Below are positions 16,344 through 26,600 of a DNA stretch of 40,645 bases, one piece after another. The translations under genes were made by a program, and so were the position numbers. Each line of letters starts with the position of its first letter. Positions within the stretch are counted from its first letter, which is position 1. The notes under the pieces are model-generated. The model ran no database searches. It saw only the letters and a list, made by a program, of their open reading frames with translations, and was not told the DNA's origin. The DNA comes from BRH-c25 sp041690515 (lineage in GTDB: Bacteria; Bacillota; Clostridia; Lutisporales; Lutisporaceae), in assembly GCA_041690515.1 (NCBI GenBank), contig JAWLHF010000014.1, positions 1 to 40,645 on the forward strand. The letters run 5' to 3'.

Positions 16344-18329
16344 TTAGAGCTTTTTTTGATTGTTATCCATCTGATTCAAAAGCTCCGTTGCAGCATCTCT
16401 GTAGGACATGCCGTTTCGCACCTTGCTTACTGCAGTATTCAATGCATCAATATCCAATTTGAATTCTTCAAATAATGAGTACAAACTTGGATTATCAGCC
16501 TTAAGGTCTTTCCTGACCAATGTAGCTGTATATTCCTCTTTGCCCAGTACTTCCATCGGGTCTTTAAGGAACTTCAGATCATATGCACCAAATTTCCAGT
16601 GAGGCTGCCACCCGGTTATCGCCACCCACTTCTTGTCCTTATAGCATTTATCCAAGACTTCAAGCATGGAATCCTCATTACCAAAATCAACAGTAAAACC
16701 ATCAAGACCGTATTGTTTTACCGCATCTGCAGCCATTGTACCAATGAAGGTCTTTCTCTCTACAGAATGGATACGGCCTTCAAACTCACGTAAATGATTC
16801 TTCATCTCGCTAATCCCATCAATGTCCACATACTTGGGTACAACTATACCGTAACGGCAGCCATGCATGTTTGGCCCTTTATTCTCCAAATCATTGCCGT
16901 ATTTTTTGAGAAACTCATCACCGGATACAGGCAGCCATGGAGCAAAGGTTCCATCCACAATTCCATCGGCAACTGCCTTGAAAAGCTCAACAGCAGGTAC
17001 CTGTATTCCCTCAGCAGAATACCCCAGCCTTCTCCGTACCAACTCTTTGAATACTTCAAACTGTATAATTGAATCATCATATTCCCTATGAGCAACCTTG
17101 ACATACCTGAACTTATTCATCTCTTCGGTAATACCCGAAATCTTTGAACTGAATTCCAATACTCTCTCATTTATAAGCCCAAGGGAGAAGCTTTGTTCAA
17201 TCACGCTTGCGCTTGCTTCCTGTGCCTCCGCAGAAGTCTCCTCAGTGACTGCGGATATATTCTCAATGGCTTCATTCACATTTCTGCTGAAATCCGTAAG
17301 ATTTCCGCTTTTGTGGGATATATTGCTTATCCCATCCAGAATCGCCTCCACCATTGTACTGATTTTCCCAAATGCTCTTTCTGTCAGCTCTACTGAGACA
17401 TTCTGAGCAGAAATCGCATTACTTCCGTTTTCAACAACTTCCACGATACCACTAACTTCACCGGTAATCTTTATAATAAGATCTTTTATTTCCACTGTGG
17501 ATTGCTTTGTGTTTTCAGACAGCTTCCTTATCTCATCAGCCACCACTGCGAAGCCTTTTCCTGCTTCACCTGCTCTTGCCGCTTCAATAGCTGCATTCAG
17601 CGAAAGAAGATTGGTCTGCTCTGAGATGCCGGATATTGCATTTATGATCTCCCCTATTTCGGAAGAAACCTCATTCAGCTTGAGAACTGCTTTTTGTATG
17701 TCTCCGAATGTCGTAATAGTATCGGTTATTGTCTGTCTTTGTGCCTTTACCGCATCATTTCCTTCCTCCACAATGTCCATGGCATTTTCCATCTTGTTCT
17801 TGATCTCATTTACATCCTCATCAATTGCTCTTATGAAATCATTTGTCTTTCCTATATCTCCCGCTGCCTGCTGAACCATCTCAGCTATATGGTTATTTCC
17901 TTCAGCCAATTCACCGACAGCAGCTGTCACCTGTTTTGAGGATTCCTCGATCTTTTTTGTGTCCTGATACAGCAGATCACCTGAGGATCTAACCGTCAGA
18001 GTAGTAGATAGAATATCGGCCGACAGTTTACGCAGCTTCTCAACCACACTATGTAATTTTGTCTCCTCTTCCGCTTTTACCCCTTGACCTTCCGCCGACA
18101 TAAAATCAAATTGTCGGAGCTTGTCTGCATATGCATTGCTATCCCGGGAACCCAGCTTACTTACCGCAAAATATATTCCCAGACAGCATAACCCTTGAAT
18201 TACAATAAATGACGTACTGCCATTCAGACCGATGCTCTCAGGCAAACGCAAAAACAACAACATGTTCAACAGTACACACAAAGCACAAATATATAATGTT
18301 AGAATCCAATATCTATTTTTTATTTTCAA
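16344..18329 (-). CDS. MCP signalling protein with C-terminal OpuAC (glycine betaine-binding) domain
   Basis: About 661 residues from a TTG start preceded by TTGGAGGT. Two TM helices (about 7-27 and 41-57) have only a short loop between them, so there is almost no extracellular sensor. The MCP signalling domain follows, with its hairpin tip at about 236-275 (SEQTNLLSLNAAIEAARAGE). Residues about 408-650 form an OpuAC/ProX-type substrate-binding domain, with APWLP, CRYGIVVPKYV and GWQPHWKFGAYDLKFL, the aromatic residues that box quaternary ammonium ligands. By topology this domain is cytoplasmic, the reverse of ordinary chemoreceptors. The neighbour upstream is a BCCT transporter. I infer an internal sensor of imported betaine or carnitine; the ligand is unproven. 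Confidence 0.88.
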   Translation of the reverse strand: MKIKNRYWILTLYICALCVLLNMLLFLRLPESIGLNGSTSFIVIQGLCCLGIYFAVSKLGSRDSNAYADKLRQFDFMSAEGQGVKAEEETKLHSVVEKLRKLSADILSTTLTVRSSGDLLYQDTKKIEESSKQVTAAVGELAEGNNHIAEMVQQAAGDIGKTNDFIRAIDEDVNEIKNKMENAMDIVEEGNDAVKAQRQTITDTITTFGDIQKAVLKLNEVSSEIGEIINAISGISEQTNLLSLNAAIEAARAGEAGKGFAVVADEIRKLSENTKQSTVEIKDLIIKITGEVSGIVEVVENGSNAISAQNVSVELTERAFGKISTMVEAILDGISNISHKSGNLTDFSRNVNEAIENISAVTEETSAEAQEASASVIEQSFSLGLINERVLEFSSKISGITEEMNKFRYVKVAHREYDDSIIQFEVFKELVRRRLGYSAEGIQVPAVELFKAVADGIVDGTFAPWLPVSGDEFLKKYGNDLENKGPNMHGCRYGIVVPKYVDIDGISEMKNHLREFEGRIHSVERKTFIGTMAADAVKQYGLDGFTVDFGNEDSMLEVLDKCYKDKKWVAITGWQPHWKFGAYDLKFLKDPMEVLGKEEYTATLVRKDLKADNPSLYSLFEEFKLDIDALNTAVSKVRNGMSYRDAATELLNQMDNNQKKL

Positions 18330-18457
18330 AGAAGTTACCTCCAATACATATAGCATTAATCGTCATCAGATCCTCACCGCACTGTCAAGGCTTCCCAAGC
18401 TGATTATCTACTGATTGCCGTGCAGATTATCCACAGATGACTTCTCCATTATGTGCG

Positions 18458-18483
18458 GAAAGCCTATCTTTCGATAGGCTTTC
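18458..18483 (-). terminator. Hairpin between the BCCT transporter and the OpuAC receptor
   Basis: A perfect 11-bp stem (18473-18483 with 18458-18468) with a GAAA tetraloop on the minus strand, 42 bp past the BCCT stop. The minus-strand flank has no U-run, so termination may be partial, or the hairpin may stabilise the mRNA end. Confidence 0.55.
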
Positions 18484-18525
18484 TTTGATCCATAGAATAA
18501 TATCTGTCGGATGCTTAATATGAAT

Positions 18526-20157
18526 TTACATTGATTGAGTAGTCGATCCCGGTACGCTTCCTTTACTCTCCACAACCATAACCTCAGGATCGATATGTGC
18601 TGTTTCAGGGAAATACGCCAAGTCGTATTTTTCCTGGTTCACAATCATCTTAATAGTACCGTATGTAAGCAGTATCATAAAGAACAATATCGGGAAACCT
18701 GCTACTGTCGCCAACTGCTTTGTTGCATCTATACCGCTGATTTTTCCGCCTGCGCAAATCAGGTTGATTATCGCCATTGACGCCATTGCAATACCCCAGA
18801 ACATCTTTATCTTAGTGGGAGCTTCCTTTGAAGGATCATCATTTGCTGTTGTTGACAGGGAAGCTATAGTAGATGTCATAGAGTCACAAAGGGTAACTAT
18901 AGACAATACTACAGCCACTATTATTACCCAGCTTATTGCCCCTCCTGCAGGGTAAGCTTCAAGGAACTTGAATATAGATATTTCAAAGCCGTTTGCATTT
19001 ATTGCTTCCATTAGTCCCTGACCCTGTATCTCACCATGTATCGCTGCACCTCCGAAAACTGCAAACCACAGAATTCCGAATATTGATGGAGCTACAAGGT
19101 TGACCATTAAGAACTGTCTTATGGTTCTGCCTTTGCACAGCAGTGCGAAGAACATACCTTCAAGAGGCGCATAAGCCAGCCAGAATGCCCAATATACTAT
19201 CGGCCACCACTGAGGCCACATTCCTCCGTCTACCGGACTCAGATACTGAGTTCTCATAAAGAAGTTGTTGAGGAAGTGTCCAAAGCCCTGAGTTCCCAAT
19301 GAGAGTATGAAGGTTGTAGGTCCGAATATGAATATGAATGCCATTATTGCCAGGAATATTTTTGAGTTCTTATCAGACAGCCATCTAATACCTCTATTCA
19401 GGCCGGAATAGCTGGAGATAAGGAATATAGCAACCATTATGGATACAATTACTATCCATGTAACCTTGCCTGTAGGTACCCCTGCAAGCTTATTAAGACC
19501 GATTGTTATCTGCAATGTACCTACCCCAAGTACCGCTGCTACTCCGCCAAACATTGCGAAAAGACAGAGATTATCAACAATAGCACCAATGCTGCCTTTT
19601 ATCTTCTTTCCGAATATAGGATACAGAGTTGAACTGATCTGGAATGGCAGCTTCATGTTATAGACCGCATATGCTATGCCAAGACCTGCCAATGCATACA
19701 TCGCATATGGAATAAATGTCCAGTGTATGAATACTGTTTCCATTGCAAATACCGCAGCTGCTTCTGAATTTGGTGCAATACCCAATTCTGCCGGGGGTGA
19801 TGTGAAATGCATAAGTGGTTCTGCTGTCCCCCAGAATAGTATTCCAGTTGCAATACCTGCACAAAGTGTTATTGCAAACCAGTTCCAATAGCTGAGAGTC
19901 GGTTGTGCATCCTTACCGCCAAACTTTATATCACCGTATTTTGAGAAAAAGAAAAATGCACAGACCCCAAGGAACAGAACACTGGTAATCTGAAAGAGCC
20001 AGCCAAAATTCTTGAAAGCAAAGCCCATTATTGCTGAATTACCATTGAAGAATGCTTCCGGCGCCGCAACTCCCAAAATGATTGCCGCTACGAAGATGAT
20101 TGACATCGGGTAGAAAATAGCTTTTCTGATTTTTGCTTTGGTTTTTATGTTTTCCAA
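18526..20157 (-). CDS. BCCT-family betaine/carnitine/choline-type transporter
   Basis: About 543 residues with 12 predicted TM helices. Family signatures are CAGIATGILFWGTAEPLMHF in the third helix region and WWPIVYWAFWLAYAPLEGMF, which holds the aromatic cage for trimethylammonium substrates, followed by the KGRTIRQF cytoplasmic loop. It would import glycine betaine, carnitine or a related quaternary amine, either for osmoprotection or as a substrate. Which one cannot be told. The TTG start at 20157 is preferred because AAAAGGGGG precedes it; the longest frame adds 14 residues upstream. Its neighbours are a SARP-type regulator upstream and a betaine-type receptor downstream. Confidence 0.93.
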   Translation of the reverse strand: MENIKTKAKIRKAIFYPMSIIFVAAIILGVAAPEAFFNGNSAIMGFAFKNFGWLFQITSVLFLGVCAFFFFSKYGDIKFGGKDAQPTLSYWNWFAITLCAGIATGILFWGTAEPLMHFTSPPAELGIAPNSEAAAVFAMETVFIHWTFIPYAMYALAGLGIAYAVYNMKLPFQISSTLYPIFGKKIKGSIGAIVDNLCLFAMFGGVAAVLGVGTLQITIGLNKLAGVPTGKVTWIVIVSIMVAIFLISSYSGLNRGIRWLSDKNSKIFLAIMAFIFIFGPTTFILSLGTQGFGHFLNNFFMRTQYLSPVDGGMWPQWWPIVYWAFWLAYAPLEGMFFALLCKGRTIRQFLMVNLVAPSIFGILWFAVFGGAAIHGEIQGQGLMEAINANGFEISIFKFLEAYPAGGAISWVIIVAVVLSIVTLCDSMTSTIASLSTTANDDPSKEAPTKIKMFWGIAMASMAIINLICAGGKISGIDATKQLATVAGFPILFFMILLTYGTIKMIVNQEKYDLAYFPETAHIDPEVMVVESKGSVPGSTTQSM

Positions 20158-20485
20158 ATCGTCATGCCCCCTTTTCTTATTTGCAGCTATGAAGAACAAT
20201 CAGCCGGAATCCATTATTTATACATTATTCCATATAAGTCAGAACAAATGATTCCCATGGTCGATATTTCTACACAACTGCATCTTGTCTATTATTTTAT
20301 AGTTGCAGCGTCAATAAAAAGCCTAAATATTGTCTAAAATCAGAAAAATTTAAAAAAACTTGCCAAACTTTTAACACATTTTTAATACTTTTGTTTTCTT
20401 ATCCCATTCGTTCATATATAGTCATGACTATTACCGCCAAAATACTTATCATTATTCTTCACGGTCTTAATTTTTGTTGACGTTT
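20158..20485 (-). other. AT-rich intergenic region upstream of the BCCT gene
   Basis: About 330 bp between the SARP-type regulator and the BCCT gene. It holds no ORF with a convincing ribosome site and no clear terminator. TTGACG followed after 17 bp by TAGACA on the minus strand (near 20287-20315) is a weak promoter candidate. The length suggests a regulated promoter, possibly a target of the adjacent SARP-type activator, but I see no clear operator repeat. Confidence 0.3.
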
Positions 20486-23400
20486 CTACCATGACCCTTT
20501 CAGATTATTAAGGATATCAAGTTCATAACAATTCCCAATTTTTTTCAGAAGTGACGCACCCTTGTCGCAATACTCTATCACCTGTTCCGTAAGATGATTA
20601 GAGAACACCTCTCTGAGCTTTGGATTGAAATCCATATTTTTTCTCAATTCCGCTTTTACCCTGTATATAAGAGCGGTTTCATATGGGTTCTGCATTATTT
20701 CGGCATACTTCTCCGCCTTTCTGATGTACTCCAAAGCATCTTCATACCTGCTGTCCTTGATAAGCAGCAGAGACATATACCCGTAGGCAGTCGATCTGCC
20801 CCAAAGGGAATCCAACTGCATAAATGCTCTAATTGCACTATCCAGATATGTTTTTGCTTTAGTATAATCTCCCATATCGTATGCTGCTTGTCCTGCATTG
20901 GTGCTGAATATCGGTATTCCTCGCTTTATGTCTTTTTCCCTGCATATGACAATAGCCCTATCATAATATGATAATGAACTGTAGAATTCCATGCTCCGCC
21001 TTTTGCTTTCTCCGATGAAATTGTAGCAGGCGGCAATGTTTAGAATATACTTTTCCTTATGCTCCAGGGATTCGAACATATCTATGGCCTGTTTCAGAAT
21101 ATTCCCGCCCTCTGAGAACCTTCCATTCATAACCCTTTGCATCCCTTTAAGCCTCATAAGTATGCAGAGCTCCTCCCTGTTGCGGCACTTCTCCGCAACT
21201 GCAATCGCTTCTTCCAGATATTTATCCATAAGCTCTGTATTAAAAGTGTTGATGCAAAAAAACACCATCTGCTTATAGCCTTTGATTGCAATATCACAGT
21301 TCTCTATCCGCAAGGCATGTTCTATCATTCCATTTATAATATCTAAGCCTTGCCTGTAGTCTCCCGATCTTATATATCCCCTTCCAACCATATGCATGAA
21401 GGACAACTCAAGCATTTCCAGCTCCCCGCCATAACCCTCCTCATCCTTTATCTCACTGATTAAGCTTTTTATATTTTTCAGATCCTCAGACAGCTGTTCT
21501 TCGCCTATTTCTATAAAACCTTCCTCAGTAGAGCCATCCTCATAGAAAACAGGAAAAATCTCATGATTAATACCTAGATGCTGTTCAAGGTTCTTGATGG
21601 TGTATTTCAATGCCAGAAGCCTATAGCCTCCGTTCATAAAATGGTATATCAGCTTGGAATACAAAAGTGTATCTCTTTTGTCACCCTTGAGTCTGCTCTC
21701 AACGATCCTGGCAATTCTTGAATGCAGTATCCTTCTTCTTGAAGCCGAAAGCTGGGAATAAACATACTCACGCAGTTTCAGATGCGTAAAGGAAAAACCA
21801 ACATTTTTTGTTTCCCCTGTTTCCTTTACAAGATTCTTCCTTTCAAGCTCCTCAATTATATCCAGCAGTTCCAGCTCGCTTTTCCCGCTGACCTCAAGCA
21901 ATTCTTCCAAAGTAACCATATCAAAGAACATTGATATGATGTTGAGTATCTTCTTTCCTTCCTCAGATACGCTGAGGAATCTGCTTTTTATGATATCCTG
22001 CATTTTGGGTGATATTGAGCAGGGTTTTTCATTATGCTTTAAATTATTGAGAAACTCAACTATAAAAAAGGTATTACCTTCTGTTTCCCTGTATATATAA
22101 TCACCAAGCTCTGCATCAATGGCCAGATCAGGCATCATTTCCCCCGCAAAGTCCAAAGTCTCTTCACGGTTGAATCTGTTAAGCTCAATTATCTGTATCC
22201 TTCCTAACACCTTGGAATTGATAATGAATCTTTCAATTTTTTCTCCATGGCTGTTTCTGGCTGATGCAATGGCTATCAGTGACCGGTTGCTGTTATCCTT
22301 TAATACCTCATTCAACAAAGACAAACTCATGGAATCTATCCACTGTATATCTTCAAATGCAAGCAGGATCTTCTTTTTCCCTGCAACATGCTTAAAAATA
22401 TCTATAATTGCCTTTTCAGCAGCCTGATATTTCAGAATGTCTATATGTTCAATCGGATTCCGTTCTACATAATCATCCTTAACGGCAAAAGCAGGAAATA
22501 TACGGCTTATTATTCTTTGCAGCAGAGCAGGGACCTCAATCCCTTCCTCCTCAATGGCACCGGAAAGCTGGTATAAAATGCTGCTCCATGATTTGAGAGG
22601 ATAGCTTTCTTCCGCCTGATAACAATTGGCTTTTAGCAGTATGAGTTTTTCATTTTCTACTGTTTTGAGGTGTTTATTAATAAGAGAAGTCTTGCCAAGA
22701 CCTGCTTCTCCCAATATCAATATTGATTTTCCGTTTTCTCCGTTCAAGAACCTGTAATGGTTCTCAGCAAGAAGCTTCAATTCCTCCTGTCTCCCGTAAA
22801 AAAAGCCCTCTGTTCCGCTTTTTTGCAGAACCCTTGCAGCCTTTTCTTTTACAATTTCTCCAAAAAGTACATTCGTCTTCTGGTCAGGAGTGATCAGAAG
22901 CTCTGTTTTTAACAGCTTTGAAAGTTCATTATACACATCAATGCTTTTGTCATACATCCCCATTTTCCTATATATTTTCATCAATGTCCTGTATGCTTTT
23001 TCATTGAACTCATCCACAGCTATTAGGTTTTTGCACAGAAGCTCTACCTCCAGAAATTCCTTTTCTTTTATGCATTTCTTAATATGCTTATGCAGCTTGC
23101 TTATATAAGTATCCCTGTATTGACTCCTGGCTGATGATAACCATTTGTCAAAGCTTTCCGCATCCTTCACAAGAAAACCTTCCAGATACTCTCCCGTATA
23201 TGCTTCAATCCCTCTGCCGCCTTCATATGCTATAAAGGTATCAACATCAGAATCAAACTTTATTTCCGGACTCAGCATTATTATCGCACGTTTGGGGGAT
23301 ACAAGCACATTATCCCCAAAGGTCTTGTTCACTATATACATTGCATTTCTAAGACTCTTCTTTGCCACTTCTTCTTCTACCGATCCCCATAGCATCTCCA

Positions 23401-23539
23401 CAAGAGTATCCCGGAAGCATTGCTTTTTTAAAAGAAGATAATAAAAAAGCGCCTCAGCCTTTTTATAAGGAAATATGATTCTCTCACCGTCCTTAAAAAC
23501 CTCCGGTGTCCCAAAAAGCTTACATGTAATAGTGACCAT
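20486..23539 (-). CDS. SARP/BTAD-type transcriptional activator with AAA ATPase and TPR repeats
   Basis: About 1017 residues. The N-terminal winged helix (TITCKLFGTPEVFKDG to about 100) and the bacterial transcriptional activation domain (about 105-245, with YTGEYLEGF and AYRTLMKIYRKMGMYDKSID) match the SARP/AfsR class. An AAA/STAND ATPase follows, with Walker A ILGEAGLGKTSL (about 279-290) and Walker B LLAFEDIQWIDS. The last 400 residues form helical TPR-like repeats, seen in GRSTAYGYMSLLLIKDSRYE. Such large one-component activators respond to an unknown signal through the TPR region. Position suggests control of the BCCT transporter and receptor genes downstream. The ATG at 23539 follows GGGGGTTGGGG and is preferred over a TTG three codons earlier. 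Confidence 0.88.
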   Translation of the reverse strand: MVTITCKLFGTPEVFKDGERIIFPYKKAEALFYYLLLKKQCFRDTLVEMLWGSVEEEVAKKSLRNAMYIVNKTFGDNVLVSPKRAIIMLSPEIKFDSDVDTFIAYEGGRGIEAYTGEYLEGFLVKDAESFDKWLSSARSQYRDTYISKLHKHIKKCIKEKEFLEVELLCKNLIAVDEFNEKAYRTLMKIYRKMGMYDKSIDVYNELSKLLKTELLITPDQKTNVLFGEIVKEKAARVLQKSGTEGFFYGRQEELKLLAENHYRFLNGENGKSILILGEAGLGKTSLINKHLKTVENEKLILLKANCYQAEESYPLKSWSSILYQLSGAIEEEGIEVPALLQRIISRIFPAFAVKDDYVERNPIEHIDILKYQAAEKAIIDIFKHVAGKKKILLAFEDIQWIDSMSLSLLNEVLKDNSNRSLIAIASARNSHGEKIERFIINSKVLGRIQIIELNRFNREETLDFAGEMMPDLAIDAELGDYIYRETEGNTFFIVEFLNNLKHNEKPCSISPKMQDIIKSRFLSVSEEGKKILNIISMFFDMVTLEELLEVSGKSELELLDIIEELERKNLVKETGETKNVGFSFTHLKLREYVYSQLSASRRRILHSRIARIVESRLKGDKRDTLLYSKLIYHFMNGGYRLLALKYTIKNLEQHLGINHEIFPVFYEDGSTEEGFIEIGEEQLSEDLKNIKSLISEIKDEEGYGGELEMLELSFMHMVGRGYIRSGDYRQGLDIINGMIEHALRIENCDIAIKGYKQMVFFCINTFNTELMDKYLEEAIAVAEKCRNREELCILMRLKGMQRVMNGRFSEGGNILKQAIDMFESLEHKEKYILNIAACYNFIGESKRRSMEFYSSLSYYDRAIVICREKDIKRGIPIFSTNAGQAAYDMGDYTKAKTYLDSAIRAFMQLDSLWGRSTAYGYMSLLLIKDSRYEDALEYIRKAEKYAEIMQNPYETALIYRVKAELRKNMDFNPKLREVFSNHLTEQVIEYCDKGASLLKKIGNCYELDILNNLKGSW

Positions 23540-23577
23540 AAGCCCCAACCCCCATTCTATCAGCTACATTAATTATA

Positions 23578-23627
23578 TAATAAAAAACGCCAATAGAAAG
23601 TCAAAATCGAAATTTCTATTGACGTTT
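23578..23627 (-). terminator. Terminator of carAB
   Basis: A 15-bp stem with one G-U pair (23613-23627 with 23585-23599) and a 13-nt loop, followed on the minus strand by TTTATTATAT. It begins 9 bp after the carB stop codon at 23636. Confidence 0.88.
23583..23604 (-). promoter_or_regulatory. Candidate promoter for the SARP-type regulator, nested in the carB terminator
   Basis: TTGACT (23599-23604) lies in the loop and lower arm of the carB terminator. TATTAT follows after a 16-bp spacer (near 23577-23582) on the minus strand. It is the only good -35/-10 pair in the short gap, so termination and initiation would share sequence. Confidence 0.4.
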
Positions 23628-23635
23628 TATGTGTT

Positions 23636-26600
23636 TTATTTTCCCATATCATATACTTCAATAGGCACTTTGCATATTCCGGAACCGTATTTTGCCGTTG
23701 ATTCCTGCAATGCCCTTGCAGTATCCAATACCGTAATCACTCCGATGTTCTTCTCTATGGCTGCTCTTCTGATGACAAAACCATCTCTATTGGATTCCTT
23801 TCCCTTGGTGGGAGTGTTTATCACCATGTCAATATCCATATTTATTATTTTATCCAGTATATTTGGCGATTCCTCCGTCAGCCTCCTTATTCTCTCCGCT
23901 TTCAGCCCTGCAGCCTTCAATATCCGTACTGTCCCCTCCGTTGCAGCAAAGCTGTATCCAAGGGCAGAAAGCTCCTTTGCTATAGGTATGAATTCATCCT
24001 TGTCCATATCGCTTATCGCAGCCAGAATGACTCCTTTATCCAGCTTCAACAACATTCCTGCAGCCATAAATCCTTTATATAAGGCTTCATAAAAGTCCTT
24101 TCCTACCCCCAACACCTCCCCGGTGGATTTCATCTCAGGTCCTAAGGATACCTCTACTCCGGGAAGCTTTTGTGTAGAAAACACCGGAACCTTGACAGAC
24201 ACAATCCCAGGCTCCCTGTACACCCCTGCTCCATACCCAAGTGTATCCAGTTTTTCTCCCATGATAATCCTGGTAGCCAGATCCACTACAGGAACTCCGC
24301 TTACCTTGCTAATATAAGGAATTGTCCTGCTTGCCCTGGGATTTACCTCTATAACATAGAGTTTGCCGCCATATTCAACAAACTGTATATTTATTATCCC
24401 TTTTACTCCGATAGCAAGTGCAAGTTTTTCAGTGTATTCAAACACCTTTTCCTTTATATCACAAGCAATATGCTGAGGTGGGTAAACTGATATGCTGTCC
24501 CCTGAATGTATCCCTGCACGTTCCAGATGCTCCATGATACCCGGTATCAATATCTTTTCCCCATCGCATAATGCATCTACTTCAATCTCTTTCCCCATAA
24601 GATATTTATCTATGAGAACCGGATTCTTTTTATTCTTCTTAAACGCACTATCAAGGTAAAGCTTCAACTCCGCCGCACTGTGGGTTATCTCCATACCCTG
24701 CCCCCCCAGCACATATGACGGTCTAATAAGTACCGGATAGCCAAGCTTTTCTGCTGCCTCCAGTCCCGACTCCACACTCCATACAGCTGTACCTTTGGGT
24801 CTTTCGATACCAAGGGATTCTAATAGTGTCTCGAATCTTTCCCTATCCTCTGTCATATCTATTTGCTCTTGTCCGGTCCCCAGAATCCTGATGTTCTTCT
24901 TATTTAGGAATTCTGCAAGCTTTATTGCTGTCTGGCCTCCGAACTGAAGAATAACCCCTTCCGGTTTTTCTTTCTCTATTATACTCAATACATCTTCTTC
25001 TGTAATGGGTTCAAAGTACAATTTGTCAGAAATATCAAAATCCGTACTTACTGTTTCCGGATTGTTATTTATGATTATAGTTTCAATTTCCAGTTTTCTC
25101 AAAGCTTTCACTGCATGTACCGAAGCATAATCGAATTCAATACCTTGACCGATCCTTATGGGTCCGGAGCCCAGCACTATTACCTTTCTCCTGTCACTCA
25201 CCATTACTTCGTCAGCTGCATTATATACAGAATAGTAATACGGCGTACATGCTTCAAATTCGCCTGCACATGTGTCCACCATATTATAGGAAGGATGAAT
25301 ATCCCACTTTGCCCTAAGGTCGTATATATCTTCCGGACTAACTCCTATCAGGCTGCCGATGCCTTTGTCCGAAAACCCTCTTACCTTTAGTTCAAGAAGA
25401 AGTTCCCGGCTAAGACCCTCAATGTTCATTGCCTTCAATTCTTCTTCTCTTCGGACTATGTTCTTTATCTTTTTTAGAAAGAAGCCATCTATACCTGTTA
25501 TCTTCGAAATCGCATCTATTCTATAGTCTCTGCGTATCATCTCAGCTAATGCAAATATCCTCTCATCATCCGGATAAACCACCTTTCTTTTAAGTTCACT
25601 GAGACTGAGTCCTTTCATGTTTTCGTGCTCCAGTGTGCTGCTGCCTATCTCCAGGGAGCGTATTGCTTTTAAGAAAGCTGCTTCAAAACTGCTGCCGATA
25701 GCCATGACCTCTCCTGTAGCCATCATTTTTGTTCCCAGTTGTCTTTTTGCTGCATAGAATTTATCAAAAGGCCATTTGGGGATTTTTACTACAACATAGT
25801 CAAGAGTAGGCTCAAAACAAGCATATGTCTTCCTTGTAACAGCATTCATTATTTCATCAAGGCTATATCCAAGAGCAATCTTTGCAGCAACCTTTGCAAT
25901 GGGATATCCGGTGGCTTTGGATGCCAGGGCAGATGAACGGCTGACCCTCGGGTTTATTTCAATAACGGCGTATTCATAGCTGTCGGGATTCAGCGCAAAC
26001 TGTACATTGCAGCCACCCTCTATACCGATAGCATTTATTATGTTAATAGCTGCACTTCTGAGCATCTGGTATTCTTTATCCGACAGAGTCTGACTGGGAG
26101 CAACCACAATGCTGTCTCCGGTATGGATTCCCACAGGATCGATATTCTCCATATTACATACGCTGATACTGTTACCATGTCTATCGCGCATAACTTCATA
26201 TTCTATTTCCTTCCAGCCTTTAACACTTCGTTCAATGAGCACCTGGCCTATGGAACTTAGCTGCAACCCATGGGATAATATAGCTTCAAGCTCTTCTTCA
26301 TTTTCAGCGATTCCACCCCCGGTACCCCCCAGAGTATATGCCGGTCTTACAATGACAGGATACCCTATTTTCCTGCTGTATACTTTTCCCGCTTCAACAT
26401 CCCTTATTATTTCACTTTCAATGCACGGCTTTCCTATCCGCTGCATTTCTTTCCTGAAAAGTTCTCTGTCCTCCCCTTTTTTTATGGATTCGATGGAGGT
26501 ACCTATAACCCTTACACCATGCTTTTCAAGTATACCCTTATCATATAGATCAACTGCCAGATTCAGGCCTGTCTGACCGCCCATTCCCGCTAAAAGACTG

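Noticed and set aside
23475..24092. Plus-strand ORF of 205 codons
   Set aside because: It crosses the carB terminator and lies antisense to the 3' end of carB. No domain or start signal supports it.
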